39,459 nucleotides of DNA from a virus. Positions 30,192 to 39,459 of this stretch are shown in pieces. The stretch's first letter is position 1; each line of letters opens with the position of its first letter. The position numbers and the translations under genes are program-made. Location: the IMG/VR virus record IMGVR_UViG_3300015365_000007, positions 1 to 39,459 of that record; one strand, written 5' to 3'. Below the pieces are notes generated by a model that saw only the letters and a list, made by a program, of their open reading frames with translations, had not been told where the DNA came from and did no database searches.

Positions 30192-32756
30192 ATGGGTAAA
30201 GGCGGCGGTGGCGGTGGACAGCCAACACAAACAACTAGTACAAGTAATGTATCAAACATCCCAGAATACGCACAGCCATATGTTGAGACAATGCTGGGCG
30301 CTACTCAAAAACAATTATTTAACATGGATGATTCTGGGAACATAACTGGTTTCCAACCATATAAAGCGTACGGCGGAACGTACGATGCTCAGGGTAACCA
30401 GACTAGTTATGACCCAAGCAAAGCTATAGCTGGCTTTAGCCCTGCTCAACAACAAGCTCAAGCGGGAATTATGGGTCTTCAAACCCCAGCTCAATATGGT
30501 CAGGCTATGGGTCTTACTGGACAAGCTGCTCTTGGCTCTGGAGCATTAGCTGGACAACAATATGCATTAGGACAAACTGCTACCCCAGAAAACTTTCAAC
30601 AGCAAGTAGGTGGTTATATGAACCCCTACATTCAACAAGCTTTGGCTCCAGCATTGCAGTTAGCTAATCAACAATACGGTATGTCTGGACAACAGATGGC
30701 TGGTCAAGCTACTGGCGCTGGTGCGTTTGGCGGTTCACGTAATGCACTGCAACAAGGTTTAAATCAACAGAACCAGATGCTGGCACAAAACCAATTAATC
30801 GGTAATGCTTATAACCAAGCTTTTGGCGCTGCACAAAACCAATATAACCAACAAGGTCAGTTCCAATTAAACGCTAATCAAGCTGCGTTGGGTGCTTTAG
30901 GTCAACAAGGCGCTATGGGCGCTCAGTTAGCTGGTCTTGGCGGTCAACAGTTGCAAGCTCAACAAGGCATTTTAAATGCTCAAAACCAAGTAGGTATTGC
31001 ACAACAAGCTCAGCAACAACAGGTTATTAATCAGGCGATGCAAGACTACGCTAACGCACAACAATATCCACTCATGCAGTTGGGTACTATGTCTAACATG
31101 TTGCGTGGTCTACCAATGCAAGCGTCTACTACTAACCAGTATGTGGCTGCTCCTAACCAAGTTACACAAGGTATTGGTCTAGCTGGTGCTGGTGCTTCTA
31201 TTCTTAACGCTACTAAAAAAGCTGGTGGTGTTATTAAAGAAAAGAAAATGGCAGGTGGTGGTATTGCTAGTTATTATGAAGGCGACGTTGTTGACTCAAC
31301 TGAAAATAATTTATATGAAATGCCAATTGACGATTTGCAAAAAGAACTTAAATCACCAAGCCAAAAAATTCGTCAGATGGCTCAACGCATTATGGCTGAG
31401 CGTCAAATGGCTGGTGTCCAAAAAGCTGGTGGCGGCATTATTGCGTTTGATGAAGGAACTAAAGGTAATTCTGTTGGAGATGATGCTGCTGCAGCGCAAC
31501 AATCAAAAGACGCGTCTGATTTAAAGTATGGGTGGGAAAATACTAAAGCTGCTACAAGAGATATATTAACTTTGCCTGGTAGAGGTATAGCTGGTGCGTT
31601 TGAAACTGGCGTAACCAGACCGCTTCGCGCAATGGGTGTTGACGTACCATATTTACCATCTAGTTTTTATGGTGGTGATGCAAGTTCACTTACACCACAT
31701 ATGGATGCATTAACAAGACAAAGAGCTGCTGGTGTTGCTCCTAATGCAGTATCGCAAGGTGCTGCTCCTGTTGATAACACTGCTCCAGCCGCCGCTCCTG
31801 TTGATAACACTGCTCCAGCCGCCGCTCCTCCTGCTAGACTTGGTATTAATAACGTTCCTCCTAGTGGTCCTGCTGGTGGTACTCAATCTGGACGTGAAAT
31901 TACAAACCCTAATGGATTGCTTCCTACATCTAATATTAAAGGAGGTAATGTTCCGTTTGGTATTCAAGCTCCAGCTGACGCAGATGCTAATAAATCTATA
32001 CAAGATATGATTGCAGAAAAAGAAGCATACATGGGTCCTAACCTTGGAGTCCAAAAAGAACGCGCTAATTTAATGGCTGAAAAAGCTAATGCTGCTGATG
32101 AAGCACGTCGTACTACTGCATTACGCATGGCTGAGTTTTTTGGTGCTTGGGGTTCAACTCCTGGCAATACTATTGTTGCTGGTTTAAATGCACTTAAAAA
32201 CAGAGTACCAGACTTTATTGCTGATATGAAAGATGCATCTAAAGTTAGACGTCAGATTGATAAAGATATTGCTGAGCTTGATAAAGTTGAGCGACTTGAA
32301 AAATCAGGTAACTGGGAAGAAGCTGCTAAACGTAGAGCCGAACTTGGCAAAAATGCATTGACTAAATACGGCTACGATCTTAAAGCTGGGGTTGACATTT
32401 ACCAAGCTAATACTCAACGTGACGTTGGTATGGCAAAAGTTGGCGGCGATAAAGAGTTCTTGCGTTGGCAAAAGACTGAAGCTTTACGCGCTAATATTGA
32501 TAAAGCCGCTGATCAAATTAGAACAAAAAACAAAGAGCTTTATGATACAGCTAATATGCCATTGCCAGCTGATGCGTCTGACCAAATGAAACAGATAAAA
32601 TCAAACGCTCAATCTAGGGTTGATGCTCTTGAACGAGATATTAAAGAACGTAGGGATAGGACTTTTAATACTCAATACAATCCAGAATCTGATGCTGCTG
32701 TAAAAGATGCTACGAATGTTGTAGACTTTAGTAAGCTACCATCTGCTAAAAAATAA
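30192..32756 (+). CDS. Putative internal virion protein (ejectosome-like)
   Basis: The N-terminus of this 854-residue protein is GKGGGGGGQP followed by a short conserved-looking helix (SNIPEYAQPYVETML). Residues about 80-340 are extremely rich in Gln, Ala, Gly and Asn and almost certainly helical. Two Gly-Gly motifs follow (AGGGIASYYEGD, AGGGIIAFDEG), then a Pro/Ala-rich linker with a duplicated APVDNTAPAA. The C-terminal 250 residues are charged and helical with coiled-coil character (VRRQIDKDIAELDKVERLEK). Position between a GNAT gene and the giant gene parallels T7 gp14/gp15, which are ejected with DNA to build a conduit through the envelope. No enzyme domain was found. Confidence 0.68.
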   Translation: MGKGGGGGGQPTQTTSTSNVSNIPEYAQPYVETMLGATQKQLFNMDDSGNITGFQPYKAYGGTYDAQGNQTSYDPSKAIAGFSPAQQQAQAGIMGLQTPAQYGQAMGLTGQAALGSGALAGQQYALGQTATPENFQQQVGGYMNPYIQQALAPALQLANQQYGMSGQQMAGQATGAGAFGGSRNALQQGLNQQNQMLAQNQLIGNAYNQAFGAAQNQYNQQGQFQLNANQAALGALGQQGAMGAQLAGLGGQQLQAQQGILNAQNQVGIAQQAQQQQVINQAMQDYANAQQYPLMQLGTMSNMLRGLPMQASTTNQYVAAPNQVTQGIGLAGAGASILNATKKAGGVIKEKKMAGGGIASYYEGDVVDSTENNLYEMPIDDLQKELKSPSQKIRQMAQRIMAERQMAGVQKAGGGIIAFDEGTKGNSVGDDAAAAQQSKDASDLKYGWENTKAATRDILTLPGRGIAGAFETGVTRPLRAMGVDVPYLPSSFYGGDASSLTPHMDALTRQRAAGVAPNAVSQGAAPVDNTAPAAAPVDNTAPAAAPPARLGINNVPPSGPAGGTQSGREITNPNGLLPTSNIKGGNVPFGIQAPADADANKSIQDMIAEKEAYMGPNLGVQKERANLMAEKANAADEARRTTALRMAEFFGAWGSTPGNTIVAGLNALKNRVPDFIADMKDASKVRRQIDKDIAELDKVERLEKSGNWEEAAKRRAELGKNALTKYGYDLKAGVDIYQANTQRDVGMAKVGGDKEFLRWQKTEALRANIDKAADQIRTKNKELYDTANMPLPADASDQMKQIKSNAQSRVDALERDIKERRDRTFNTQYNPESDAAVKDATNVVDFSKLPSAKK
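31764..31823 (+). repeat. 30-bp perfect tandem duplication
   Basis: Two identical 30-bp units (31764-31793 and 31794-31823) encode APVDNTAPAA twice. Exact identity indicates a recent duplication within the internal protein gene. Confidence 0.9.
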
Positions 32757-32765
32757 GGAATAGCT

Positions 32766-35700
32766 ATGGATGTAAGGATGCCAGACGGTACGCTTGTTAG
32801 AAACGTACCAGAAGGAATTACACAAGAAGATTTACTATCCCGCTTTGAACAGTATAAAGTTGGGGCAGCTAGTCCAGCACAACCTACTCAAACTGGTCCT
32901 AGAGTATTAGGCGATGAAGATACATCTAGCGATTTAGTTCGTGGTATTACAAACACATTACCTGGCATTAAAGAAACTTACAATGCAGCTAAAGTTCTAA
33001 CAGGCAAAGCGGTTGGCAGTAAAGAAATGATGAATGCTGGTGTGCAGGGCATGAATGAAGCCCAAGCAGCGCAAAAAGTACGTGCCTCTGATGAATTTAC
33101 TACGGCATTAAATAAAGGTATTGGTACTGTATTAACAGACTGGTTACCATATCAAATTGGTTCTGGTATTGGTACGCTGGCAGAAACAGCAGCATTTACA
33201 GGTCTTGGTGCGGTGGCTGGCGCTGCAACTGGCGCAGGTGTTGGCGCAATCCCTGGAGGTATAGCTGGTTTAATAGAACGGTCTATTGTTAAAAAAGGTA
33301 TTAAAGATGCAGCTGAAGCTTTAATTGCGCAAGGTGCTAAAGAAAAAGCTGAACAGTTAATTCAGAACGAAGCTAAAAATGTTATTAGAAGCTTTGGTAC
33401 AACTGCTGGTATGGCTGCCCAAGCTGGTATGCATGGCGCTGGTGAAACTACTGGGCGAGCATTAGATGAATTACAACAACAAGGCAAAACTGCTGAAGAC
33501 TTAGACTTGGGTCGGGTTCTTCCTGCCGCCGCTATTCATGCAATCGCTGACTTTGCAACTGAAAAAATTACATTAGGCGCAGTTAAAGGGCTTAACTTAA
33601 GTGGGTTACCTGCAGAGAGTACTGGCAAATTAGTTTATGACATAGCTAAAGCTATTGGTACAACAGGTCTTAAAGAAGTAATTCCAGAAGAAATTCAAAC
33701 AATGGCAGAGCGCTATGGCGCTAATCTGTCTTTAGCCGATGCGCAAGCTTTAAAAGATTATATTAATACTGCCGCTGCTTCAGTAGGTATGTCTGTAGTT
33801 CCTGGCGGTCTAGGTGGCGTACGCACTTTCATGAATGGCAAGATTGAAGTTAAGCCTGGCAACGAAGCTAAAAGCAAAGACGCATTTACTGGCATTGATA
33901 AAAACATAGAAACTAAAGTTGATACGCTTACTCCAGAAGAAGCCGCTGTTATATCCCCAGCGCTAGATGAGACTGGTAAGTCATTAGCTGAAGCTGCACC
34001 TGTCGTCCAAAACATTGTTAAGCCAAAGACACCAGAAGAATTGCAAATTGAAAAGAATGTTCAAGAAGCAAATGAGAAACTGGGTAAATTAGCTGAAGGC
34101 AAAGCACTACACCCATCTACTATTAAGTCTTTGTTTGGTAAGTTTGGTCTTGAGCGTCCAGAAGGTATGGACAACTTGCAAGCTACGCAATTACTTAAAG
34201 ACCATTTGGCAACTATAGGAGATCCAAATGCCCCAACAACTAGCACTCTCGATGCAACAAATAGAGTTAGCTCTCAAATATCTGGACAGCAAGGTGCTGA
34301 TACCACCGCCGCAGGAACTACCACAACTGAAAGTGGAGGAGTGGGAGGAATTAAGCCACCTGCTCAGGTGTCTCAAACTGGAGAAGGAACAGAGCGTCCT
34401 GCACTAAAACAACAATCAACGGCTATGCCAACAAGACCTCTTCCGTTAAAAGAAGAGTCTCAAACAATTACTCCTACAGAATCACAAGCTGCACTAGAGA
34501 AAGACCAAGCGCAAGCCGCTCAAGATGAAGCAGCACGCCAAGCAGCCTTAAAAGAAACTATTGGGCAAAACATACCGCAAGTTAAAACTGATGAGCAAAC
34601 TCGTGAAGAATATGAGTTATCACGCCAAGCGCAAAAAGAAGCTGGTGTAGTTATACCTGCTTGGAAAGATTTAAAAGCTGATGAAAAAGAAACATATCTA
34701 GGCAGTCTTAAAACTAATCCGTCAGCAGAAGATTTTGATAATGCTGCAAAAACCCTTGCTGCTTATAGAGAACAAAATAAAGGTTCTGGTTTAAAACCAG
34801 TTGAACAACGCATAGTTAATGGCTACGAAAAGAACCGCCCAATTTTTCAACGTTCTTTAGGTATTGACATGCCAGCATGGGGTAGTTTATCTCCAGAGGC
34901 TCAATCCGCTTATACCAGTAAAGTAAAAACTAATAGCCCTGTTGAGCGGGATGCAGGATTTACTGCTGTAGCTGAACAACTAGAACAAGAAGGTCATGGC
35001 ATTCGTAATGTGTCTCGTGAGGGCGTTAGAAATTTAAAACTTAAAGGTACTGAAGAAGTATCTAAAGCTGCAGCTACTGAACGAATTAAAAAAGAAGCTG
35101 CGGAAGAAGCATCTGCCCAAGGCAAAGGCGAAGCATTATCTGAAAATACAAAAGCTAAATTAATAACTGGTGATATTAACGGAGTGCTGTCTGATCTCAT
35201 TTCATCTTCTGAAGGGTTTAAAGGATTAAATTTAAAAAAAGGTGACAAGACTTATCGTCAAGCTTATGCTTATCTTGCAAGTATTCGTAAACGGGCTAGC
35301 GCTTTAACTTTTAGATTATTGGCTACTTCTTTAAATACACTAACTTTTAATTCTAAAGTTATTACTGATCCTAATAATAAAGTTATTCAACGTTTAGAAC
35401 AAGAAGGTAAGCTGGCTGAATACAATCCTAAAACAGATACTTTTTACTTTACCCCTGGCGGATTTGATGAGTCTACTGTCCTTCATGAAATTGTTCACGC
35501 AGGTACTGTAAAAATTATTAGTCAATATTTAAAAGACCCATCTAAGCTTACTCAAACACAAAGAGATGCGGCTGAGCATTTGCAAAAGATATACGACTTT
35601 TCTAAAAAACGTTTAGGCGGTAGATTTAAAAACGCATACGAAAATTTGTACGAGTTTGTTAGTTATGCAATGACAGATAATAAATTTCAAATTGCTTTAG

Positions 35701-38700
35701 CTGAAACACAAGTACGTCCCCTTGCAAAATACACTGCTAAAGCTATGGCAGCTTGGAAACAATTTACTCAAGCGCTTAGCAAGATGTTTGGTTTGTATGA
35801 CGCTAAAGCTCAAACAGAAGAATTAACTGCTGAAATGTATGCGCAAGTTGCCAAAGAGTATGGCTCAATGGATCCAGATGAGCTATACGAAGCTATTAAA
35901 GATGCTGAAACCGTAGGCGAATTTGCTACTTCTATGTTAAATGAAGAAGGCAATGAAAAAGAAGTTGTAGTTAAAAAAGAAAAAGTACATGCAACGCAAG
36001 CTAGAAAGTTTTTAACTACCTACCCAGGCTATGAAGGCAATCTCATGTTAGAGATGTCTGAAGTTTTTAGCCGTATTCTTGCTTCCCCAGAGAAAGGCAT
36101 TAAAGTTGCTCCGCTTGCTGCCGCTAAAAAAGGCGCTGCAGGTAAATCAAAAGTTACTAAAGCTGAAGAGGCTGAAGCCAAACTACGTGGTGAAGAAGGT
36201 GACTTAACCGCGCCATTAGCGAAAGATAGCCCATACAAACTATCATCTAAACAGAAACCAAAGAACATAACTGGCATCCATAAATTCTTTACAACAGCCC
36301 CTGGGTTACGCAGACTTGCTACGCTTTTTCAAAATAGAAGCTACAACGCTAAGCATTTGCAAGATTTAATGGAACTTGCTGATCAGACTAACTGGGAAGA
36401 CGATAGCAAGATTAATACTGTTTGGACTTTCCTGACTCTATCTAATACTAAAGCGCGTAACCTATATAGCCGATATATTGCAGAGCCACATGAGCGTTTG
36501 CAAAAAGGTATTGCCCAGTTAGCTAAAACTTTAAAAGTAGATACGGACGAAGCGTTAAGCAAGGTGCATATGCTATTAGAAGCACTGCACGAAAAAGAAC
36601 GTCGTCTAGTTAAATACATTCTAACTGTGCCTTTAGATACTAATAAAATACTAAACAATAATACATTGAGTCCTGCTGATAGACGCAAAACAATTGTTAA
36701 TCTATTAGATAGTAAACGCTTATCTAAAGCACAAGCTCAAGCATTACGTGCTGAATTAGATACAATTGTATCTCGCTATGCTACAGCGATGAGTGATGAG
36801 TTATCTGGAAAACAATTAGGCGATAAGAGCTTATTGGATATTAATAACATACGTTATAACGTGTTAGGTGTTAAATCTGACAAGATGGCTGCACGTCTTG
36901 CTGATTACGAAAAGAATACGGAACTTAAACCTATCTACGATAGCATTCTTGCTAACTTAAAAGAAGTTAACGATGTAACTACAATGCTTAATAAAGAGGC
37001 AAACTACTGGTCTGCCTATGTAGATAACCGAGTAAACTTCTATGGCTATGATCATTATGCGCCGTTTAAAGGTAAGGGTGCGTTTTCTTCTCATACTACC
37101 CTTGACGAGGACTTAGGTTTTGAAAGCAAACGCTTGGGTAAAGACTTGCAAGACGCCGCCTACGGATTTGATGGTCGTTTTACTCCTGCAGATAACCCAG
37201 TACTTCAAACTATGTCTGATGCAGTTCGCGCTGCAACCCGTGCTGGACGTGTAGGATTAACTCAATCAGTTAAAAATCTTTTACATAAAGGCAAATTAAA
37301 TCCTAATGGGCAAGGCATTATTGCTGGTCGAGTTATTGACCATATACCGTTTAATGAACGAGATAAAGCTAAACTAGACGCTATCCCTAAAGATAAAACC
37401 ATTTTCCATTACAACGAAGATGGTAGTATTGATATTTTAGAGATTGACGATAAGCCAATGCTAGATAGCATCCGTCGTACTTATCAGCAAACTAGTACCC
37501 TAACTGAGCTTGGTAATAGTATTACTAGCTTCTTTGGTCAATTACATACTCGCTACAACTATAACTTTGCGCCTTTAAACTTTGTTCGTGATGCATTGAC
37601 CAACGCTTGGGCTATCGGTGCTGACTTAGGTCCAGTTAAGTCTGCTCAGTTCATTGGTCAAATTAGCGCTGCGGTGGCAAATGGTGGTCTAGCTAAAGCA
37701 GCAAAAGTAGCATACTTATTAGAGACTAGGCAGTTTGACCAGTTGGCAGCCTACGCTGAGCAAAATGCATTTACCAAAAATATGTTGGAGTTTTTAAGCC
37801 AAGGCGGTATGACTTCTTATTTAGAGGGCGTAAGTTTAAAAGCTAACTACCAGAAATTACGTAGCGAATTAGGTACTTCTAAGATTATTCAGACTAAAGA
37901 ACAGTTTGATAAATTCATTGATATCTATAACAATTCATTTGAATTGGCTAGCCGCACCGCAGCATATGGTTTGATGAAGAGTAACTATATGACTCAAGGC
38001 ATGACCGAAGCCGCCGCTGCAACCCGCGCCGCTGCCTACGCTAAAAACCTAGCTAACTTTGAACAGGTCGGTGAACTTGGTAAAGCTATGGGTGCATTCT
38101 TTATGTTCTTCCGCCCATCTGCAACAGGTGCTGTTCGTGCTATTGAGGCTATTACTCCAGCGTTCCGTAACATTAATAAAGTAATGATAGAAGCAGAAGC
38201 TACGTTGCCAGGACTTAGAGACAACCAAGAAGCCAAAGATACGTTTAGAAAAAACTACATGGCTAAAAAGAGAAACGCCCAAAATATGGTTGGTGTTCTA
38301 CTTGGTATGGGTGTGACTGCTTATGCTATGGCAGCGTTGATGGCAGATGATGATGACATGGGTCGAAACGATGTATTAAACGATAATATGGATCAGTGGA
38401 CTCGCTTTGCTCGTTTCCATTTACCACGCTGGATAAGCAAAGATAGAACTCCTATACAGATTCCTTGGGGTTTTGGACTAGGTGCGTTTGCCGCTGCTGG
38501 TGCGCAATTTGCTTCTGTGTTGAGTGGCTCACAGTCTATGAAGAATGCTTTGGGTAATATCTTCTTACAGATATCGCTTGATTCGTTTGTGCCAATTCCA
38601 GTATCTCGTATGAATGCTATGGAAAACCCATTGGCATTTGCAGTTGACTCTATGATGCCAAGCACCGTACGTCCTTTGGTTGAGTTTGTTATGAATAAAA

Positions 38701-39320
38701 ATGGTCTTGGTCAAAACATTTATAATGACTCTAACCGTCGTATGGGTGATGCATATCTTGGCGGAGACAAAATCCCACAGGTGTATAAAGACTTAGCAGT
38801 GTGGATGGCAAATGAAAGTTTGGGTGGTATTGATATTAGTCCTAACTCCTTGTACTTCTTTGCCAATAGCTATGCTGATGGAGCTAGCCGTATCGGAGAA
38901 CTAGCTTACGGCTTATCAGAAATGCAAAAAGGTAGAAAAGAATTTACCGCTAAAACAGACTTACCATTGTTTGGTTCTTTCTTTGGCGCTAAGTCAAGCG
39001 TTGATGCCCGTGAGTTTTCTAAAATGGAAAAAGACGTACAGGAAATGCAAAAGATTATGAATGAGTTTAAGTCTAATCCTGCGCAACTAGCACGTTATAA
39101 AGCTGAAAAGCCATTAAATACTTTAATTGTTGATTATTATGAAAAAAGTATTAACGGTAATTTAAAAGATTACAGGGCAGACGCTAATAAAATTAGAGCC
39201 AACCCTGCTTATGATCCCAAGACAAAAGCTGAGCTACTTAAAATAAATCAGTTCCAACAGAACTTAATTAAGTACCGTATGGTTAGTATGTTCCAAGCAT
39301 ATGGTATGAAAAAAGACTAG
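32766..39320 (+). CDS. Giant internal virion protein with zincin motif
   Basis: This 2184-residue protein starts with VRMPDGTLVRNVPEGITQED, common at the N-termini of phage internal proteins. A glycine-zipper hydrophobic segment lies at about 120-175 (GLGAVAGAATGAGVGAIPGG). Two related blocks around PAW (631-633 and 703-705) follow. A probable zinc metallopeptidase domain has HEIVH at 907-911 and a candidate third ligand E963 in NLYEFVSYAM. The next long stretch is helical. The C-terminal part from about 1590 (NYNFAPLNFVRDALTNAWAI) resembles LPD38-like regions of polyvalent proteins, with hydrophobic segments near 1840-1860. By position it corresponds to T7 gp16, but I see no lytic transglycosylase. 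AAGGA ribosome site. Confidence 0.8.
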   Translation: MDVRMPDGTLVRNVPEGITQEDLLSRFEQYKVGAASPAQPTQTGPRVLGDEDTSSDLVRGITNTLPGIKETYNAAKVLTGKAVGSKEMMNAGVQGMNEAQAAQKVRASDEFTTALNKGIGTVLTDWLPYQIGSGIGTLAETAAFTGLGAVAGAATGAGVGAIPGGIAGLIERSIVKKGIKDAAEALIAQGAKEKAEQLIQNEAKNVIRSFGTTAGMAAQAGMHGAGETTGRALDELQQQGKTAEDLDLGRVLPAAAIHAIADFATEKITLGAVKGLNLSGLPAESTGKLVYDIAKAIGTTGLKEVIPEEIQTMAERYGANLSLADAQALKDYINTAAASVGMSVVPGGLGGVRTFMNGKIEVKPGNEAKSKDAFTGIDKNIETKVDTLTPEEAAVISPALDETGKSLAEAAPVVQNIVKPKTPEELQIEKNVQEANEKLGKLAEGKALHPSTIKSLFGKFGLERPEGMDNLQATQLLKDHLATIGDPNAPTTSTLDATNRVSSQISGQQGADTTAAGTTTTESGGVGGIKPPAQVSQTGEGTERPALKQQSTAMPTRPLPLKEESQTITPTESQAALEKDQAQAAQDEAARQAALKETIGQNIPQVKTDEQTREEYELSRQAQKEAGVVIPAWKDLKADEKETYLGSLKTNPSAEDFDNAAKTLAAYREQNKGSGLKPVEQRIVNGYEKNRPIFQRSLGIDMPAWGSLSPEAQSAYTSKVKTNSPVERDAGFTAVAEQLEQEGHGIRNVSREGVRNLKLKGTEEVSKAAATERIKKEAAEEASAQGKGEALSENTKAKLITGDINGVLSDLISSSEGFKGLNLKKGDKTYRQAYAYLASIRKRASALTFRLLATSLNTLTFNSKVITDPNNKVIQRLEQEGKLAEYNPKTDTFYFTPGGFDESTVLHEIVHAGTVKIISQYLKDPSKLTQTQRDAAEHLQKIYDFSKKRLGGRFKNAYENLYEFVSYAMTDNKFQIALAETQVRPLAKYTAKAMAAWKQFTQALSKMFGLYDAKAQTEELTAEMYAQVAKEYGSMDPDELYEAIKDAETVGEFATSMLNEEGNEKEVVVKKEKVHATQARKFLTTYPGYEGNLMLEMSEVFSRILASPEKGIKVAPLAAAKKGAAGKSKVTKAEEAEAKLRGEEGDLTAPLAKDSPYKLSSKQKPKNITGIHKFFTTAPGLRRLATLFQNRSYNAKHLQDLMELADQTNWEDDSKINTVWTFLTLSNTKARNLYSRYIAEPHERLQKGIAQLAKTLKVDTDEALSKVHMLLEALHEKERRLVKYILTVPLDTNKILNNNTLSPADRRKTIVNLLDSKRLSKAQAQALRAELDTIVSRYATAMSDELSGKQLGDKSLLDINNIRYNVLGVKSDKMAARLADYEKNTELKPIYDSILANLKEVNDVTTMLNKEANYWSAYVDNRVNFYGYDHYAPFKGKGAFSSHTTLDEDLGFESKRLGKDLQDAAYGFDGRFTPADNPVLQTMSDAVRAATRAGRVGLTQSVKNLLHKGKLNPNGQGIIAGRVIDHIPFNERDKAKLDAIPKDKTIFHYNEDGSIDILEIDDKPMLDSIRRTYQQTSTLTELGNSITSFFGQLHTRYNYNFAPLNFVRDALTNAWAIGADLGPVKSAQFIGQISAAVANGGLAKAAKVAYLLETRQFDQLAAYAEQNAFTKNMLEFLSQGGMTSYLEGVSLKANYQKLRSELGTSKIIQTKEQFDKFIDIYNNSFELASRTAAYGLMKSNYMTQGMTEAAAATRAAAYAKNLANFEQVGELGKAMGAFFMFFRPSATGAVRAIEAITPAFRNINKVMIEAEATLPGLRDNQEAKDTFRKNYMAKKRNAQNMVGVLLGMGVTAYAMAALMADDDDMGRNDVLNDNMDQWTRFARFHLPRWISKDRTPIQIPWGFGLGAFAAAGAQFASVLSGSQSMKNALGNIFLQISLDSFVPIPVSRMNAMENPLAFAVDSMMPSTVRPLVEFVMNKNGLGQNIYNDSNRRMGDAYLGGDKIPQVYKDLAVWMANESLGGIDISPNSLYFFANSYADGASRIGELAYGLSEMQKGRKEFTAKTDLPLFGSFFGAKSSVDAREFSKMEKDVQEMQKIMNEFKSNPAQLARYKAEKPLNTLIVDYYEKSINGNLKDYRADANKIRANPAYDPKTKAELLKINQFQQNLIKYRMVSMFQAYGMKKD

Positions 39321-39459
39321 GCGGTACGCCAACAACGTACCCCTAGGTGACTATCTTTAGTTGTAACGTACGACTTTACACGCACTCCAGCTCGCTTTGC
39401 GCCACAGTCTAAAGAGTAAATTAACTCCGCTGGGCGAAGGGTAGGGATAAAAAAACTCT
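39317..39459 (-). CDS. Partial leftward gene at the right edge
   Basis: An open frame of 47 codons enters from the right edge on the minus strand and ends at TAG 39319-39317, overlapping the stop codon of the giant gene head-to-head. The visible C-terminus reads IPTLRPAELIYSLDCGAKRA and then basic residues to VRCWRTA. It would be the only leftward gene in the window and would mark the end of the late operon. A run of this length without stops can occur by chance, so support comes mainly from the neat convergent junction and a protein-like mix of residues. Function unknown. Confidence 0.45.
   Translation of the reverse strand, partial: SFFIPTLRPAELIYSLDCGAKRAGVRVKSYVTTKDSHLGVRCWRTA

Noticed and set aside
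39323-39341. Hairpin GGTACG/CGTACC after the giant gene as a terminator
   Set aside because: A six-base stem with a 7-nt loop but no T-run follows; it also lies within the candidate leftward coding frame.
1-39459. CRISPR array, tRNA genes, integrase or direct terminal repeats
   Set aside because: No regularly spaced identical repeats, no cloverleaf-like sequence in the few intergenic gaps, no recombinase motifs, and the two window ends do not match each other.

Overview
The window is a continuous stretch of late (virion and lysis) genes from a tailed dsDNA bacteriophage with a short-tailed, podovirus-like plan. Evidence: a terminase large subunit with ATPase and nuclease motifs, a portal, a Mu gpT-like major capsid protein, paired head-tail adaptor and nozzle-type tail proteins without tape measure or sheath genes, many fibre proteins, a GH19 endolysin with a holin-like gene, and a terminal cluster of very large proteins in T7 ejectosome order. 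Low-GC composition and the style of the small structural proteins resemble uncultured aquatic phages; this is recalled similarity, not a search result, and the host cannot be named. No replication, transcription, integrase or repressor gene is visible, so the window is probably part of a larger genome.

Layout. Bases 1-515 are non-coding, with a direct repeat, dyads, a rightward terminator (440-465) and an operator-like palindrome (468-484) overlapping a weak promoter for the first gene. From 516 to 9012 lies the head module: candidate small terminase, large terminase, portal, a small protein, a GroES-like co-chaperonin, scaffold, a small structural protein, a decoration protein and the major capsid protein, closed by a strong terminator (9021-9050). 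An interleaved inverted-repeat leader (9084-9143) precedes the next gene; 9156-10774 encodes two virion proteins separated by a second terminator. From 10777 to 14838 a run of very small, basic, Gly/Lys-rich proteins surrounds a head-tail connector. From 14835 to 21717 are the tail adaptor, an S74-terminated fibre, a 20-residue-repeat protein, further fibres and a small cupin.

The lysis module (21717-23630) has two mini-ORFs, a membrane protein, a holin-like protein and the endolysin. It is followed by an HNH endonuclease gene, the tail nozzle gene, and a second endonuclease-like gene with its own consensus extended -10 promoter. The right end (27329-39320) encodes a small tail protein, a cupin-like protein, a low-complexity virion protein, a GNAT-fold protein, an 854-residue internal protein and a 2184-residue giant carrying a HEIVH metallopeptidase motif and a hydrophobic C-terminal region. 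A partial leftward ORF meets the giant gene at the right edge.

All but that last ORF point rightward, and many genes overlap by ATGA or TAATG, which indicates translational coupling. The most unusual features are a Gly-Gly-hydrophobic motif recurring in several late proteins, beta-rich domains apparently inserted into several head and tail proteins, an interleaved inverted-repeat leader downstream of the capsid gene, the twelve-copy 20-residue repeat protein, and the giant protein with a probable zincin domain.
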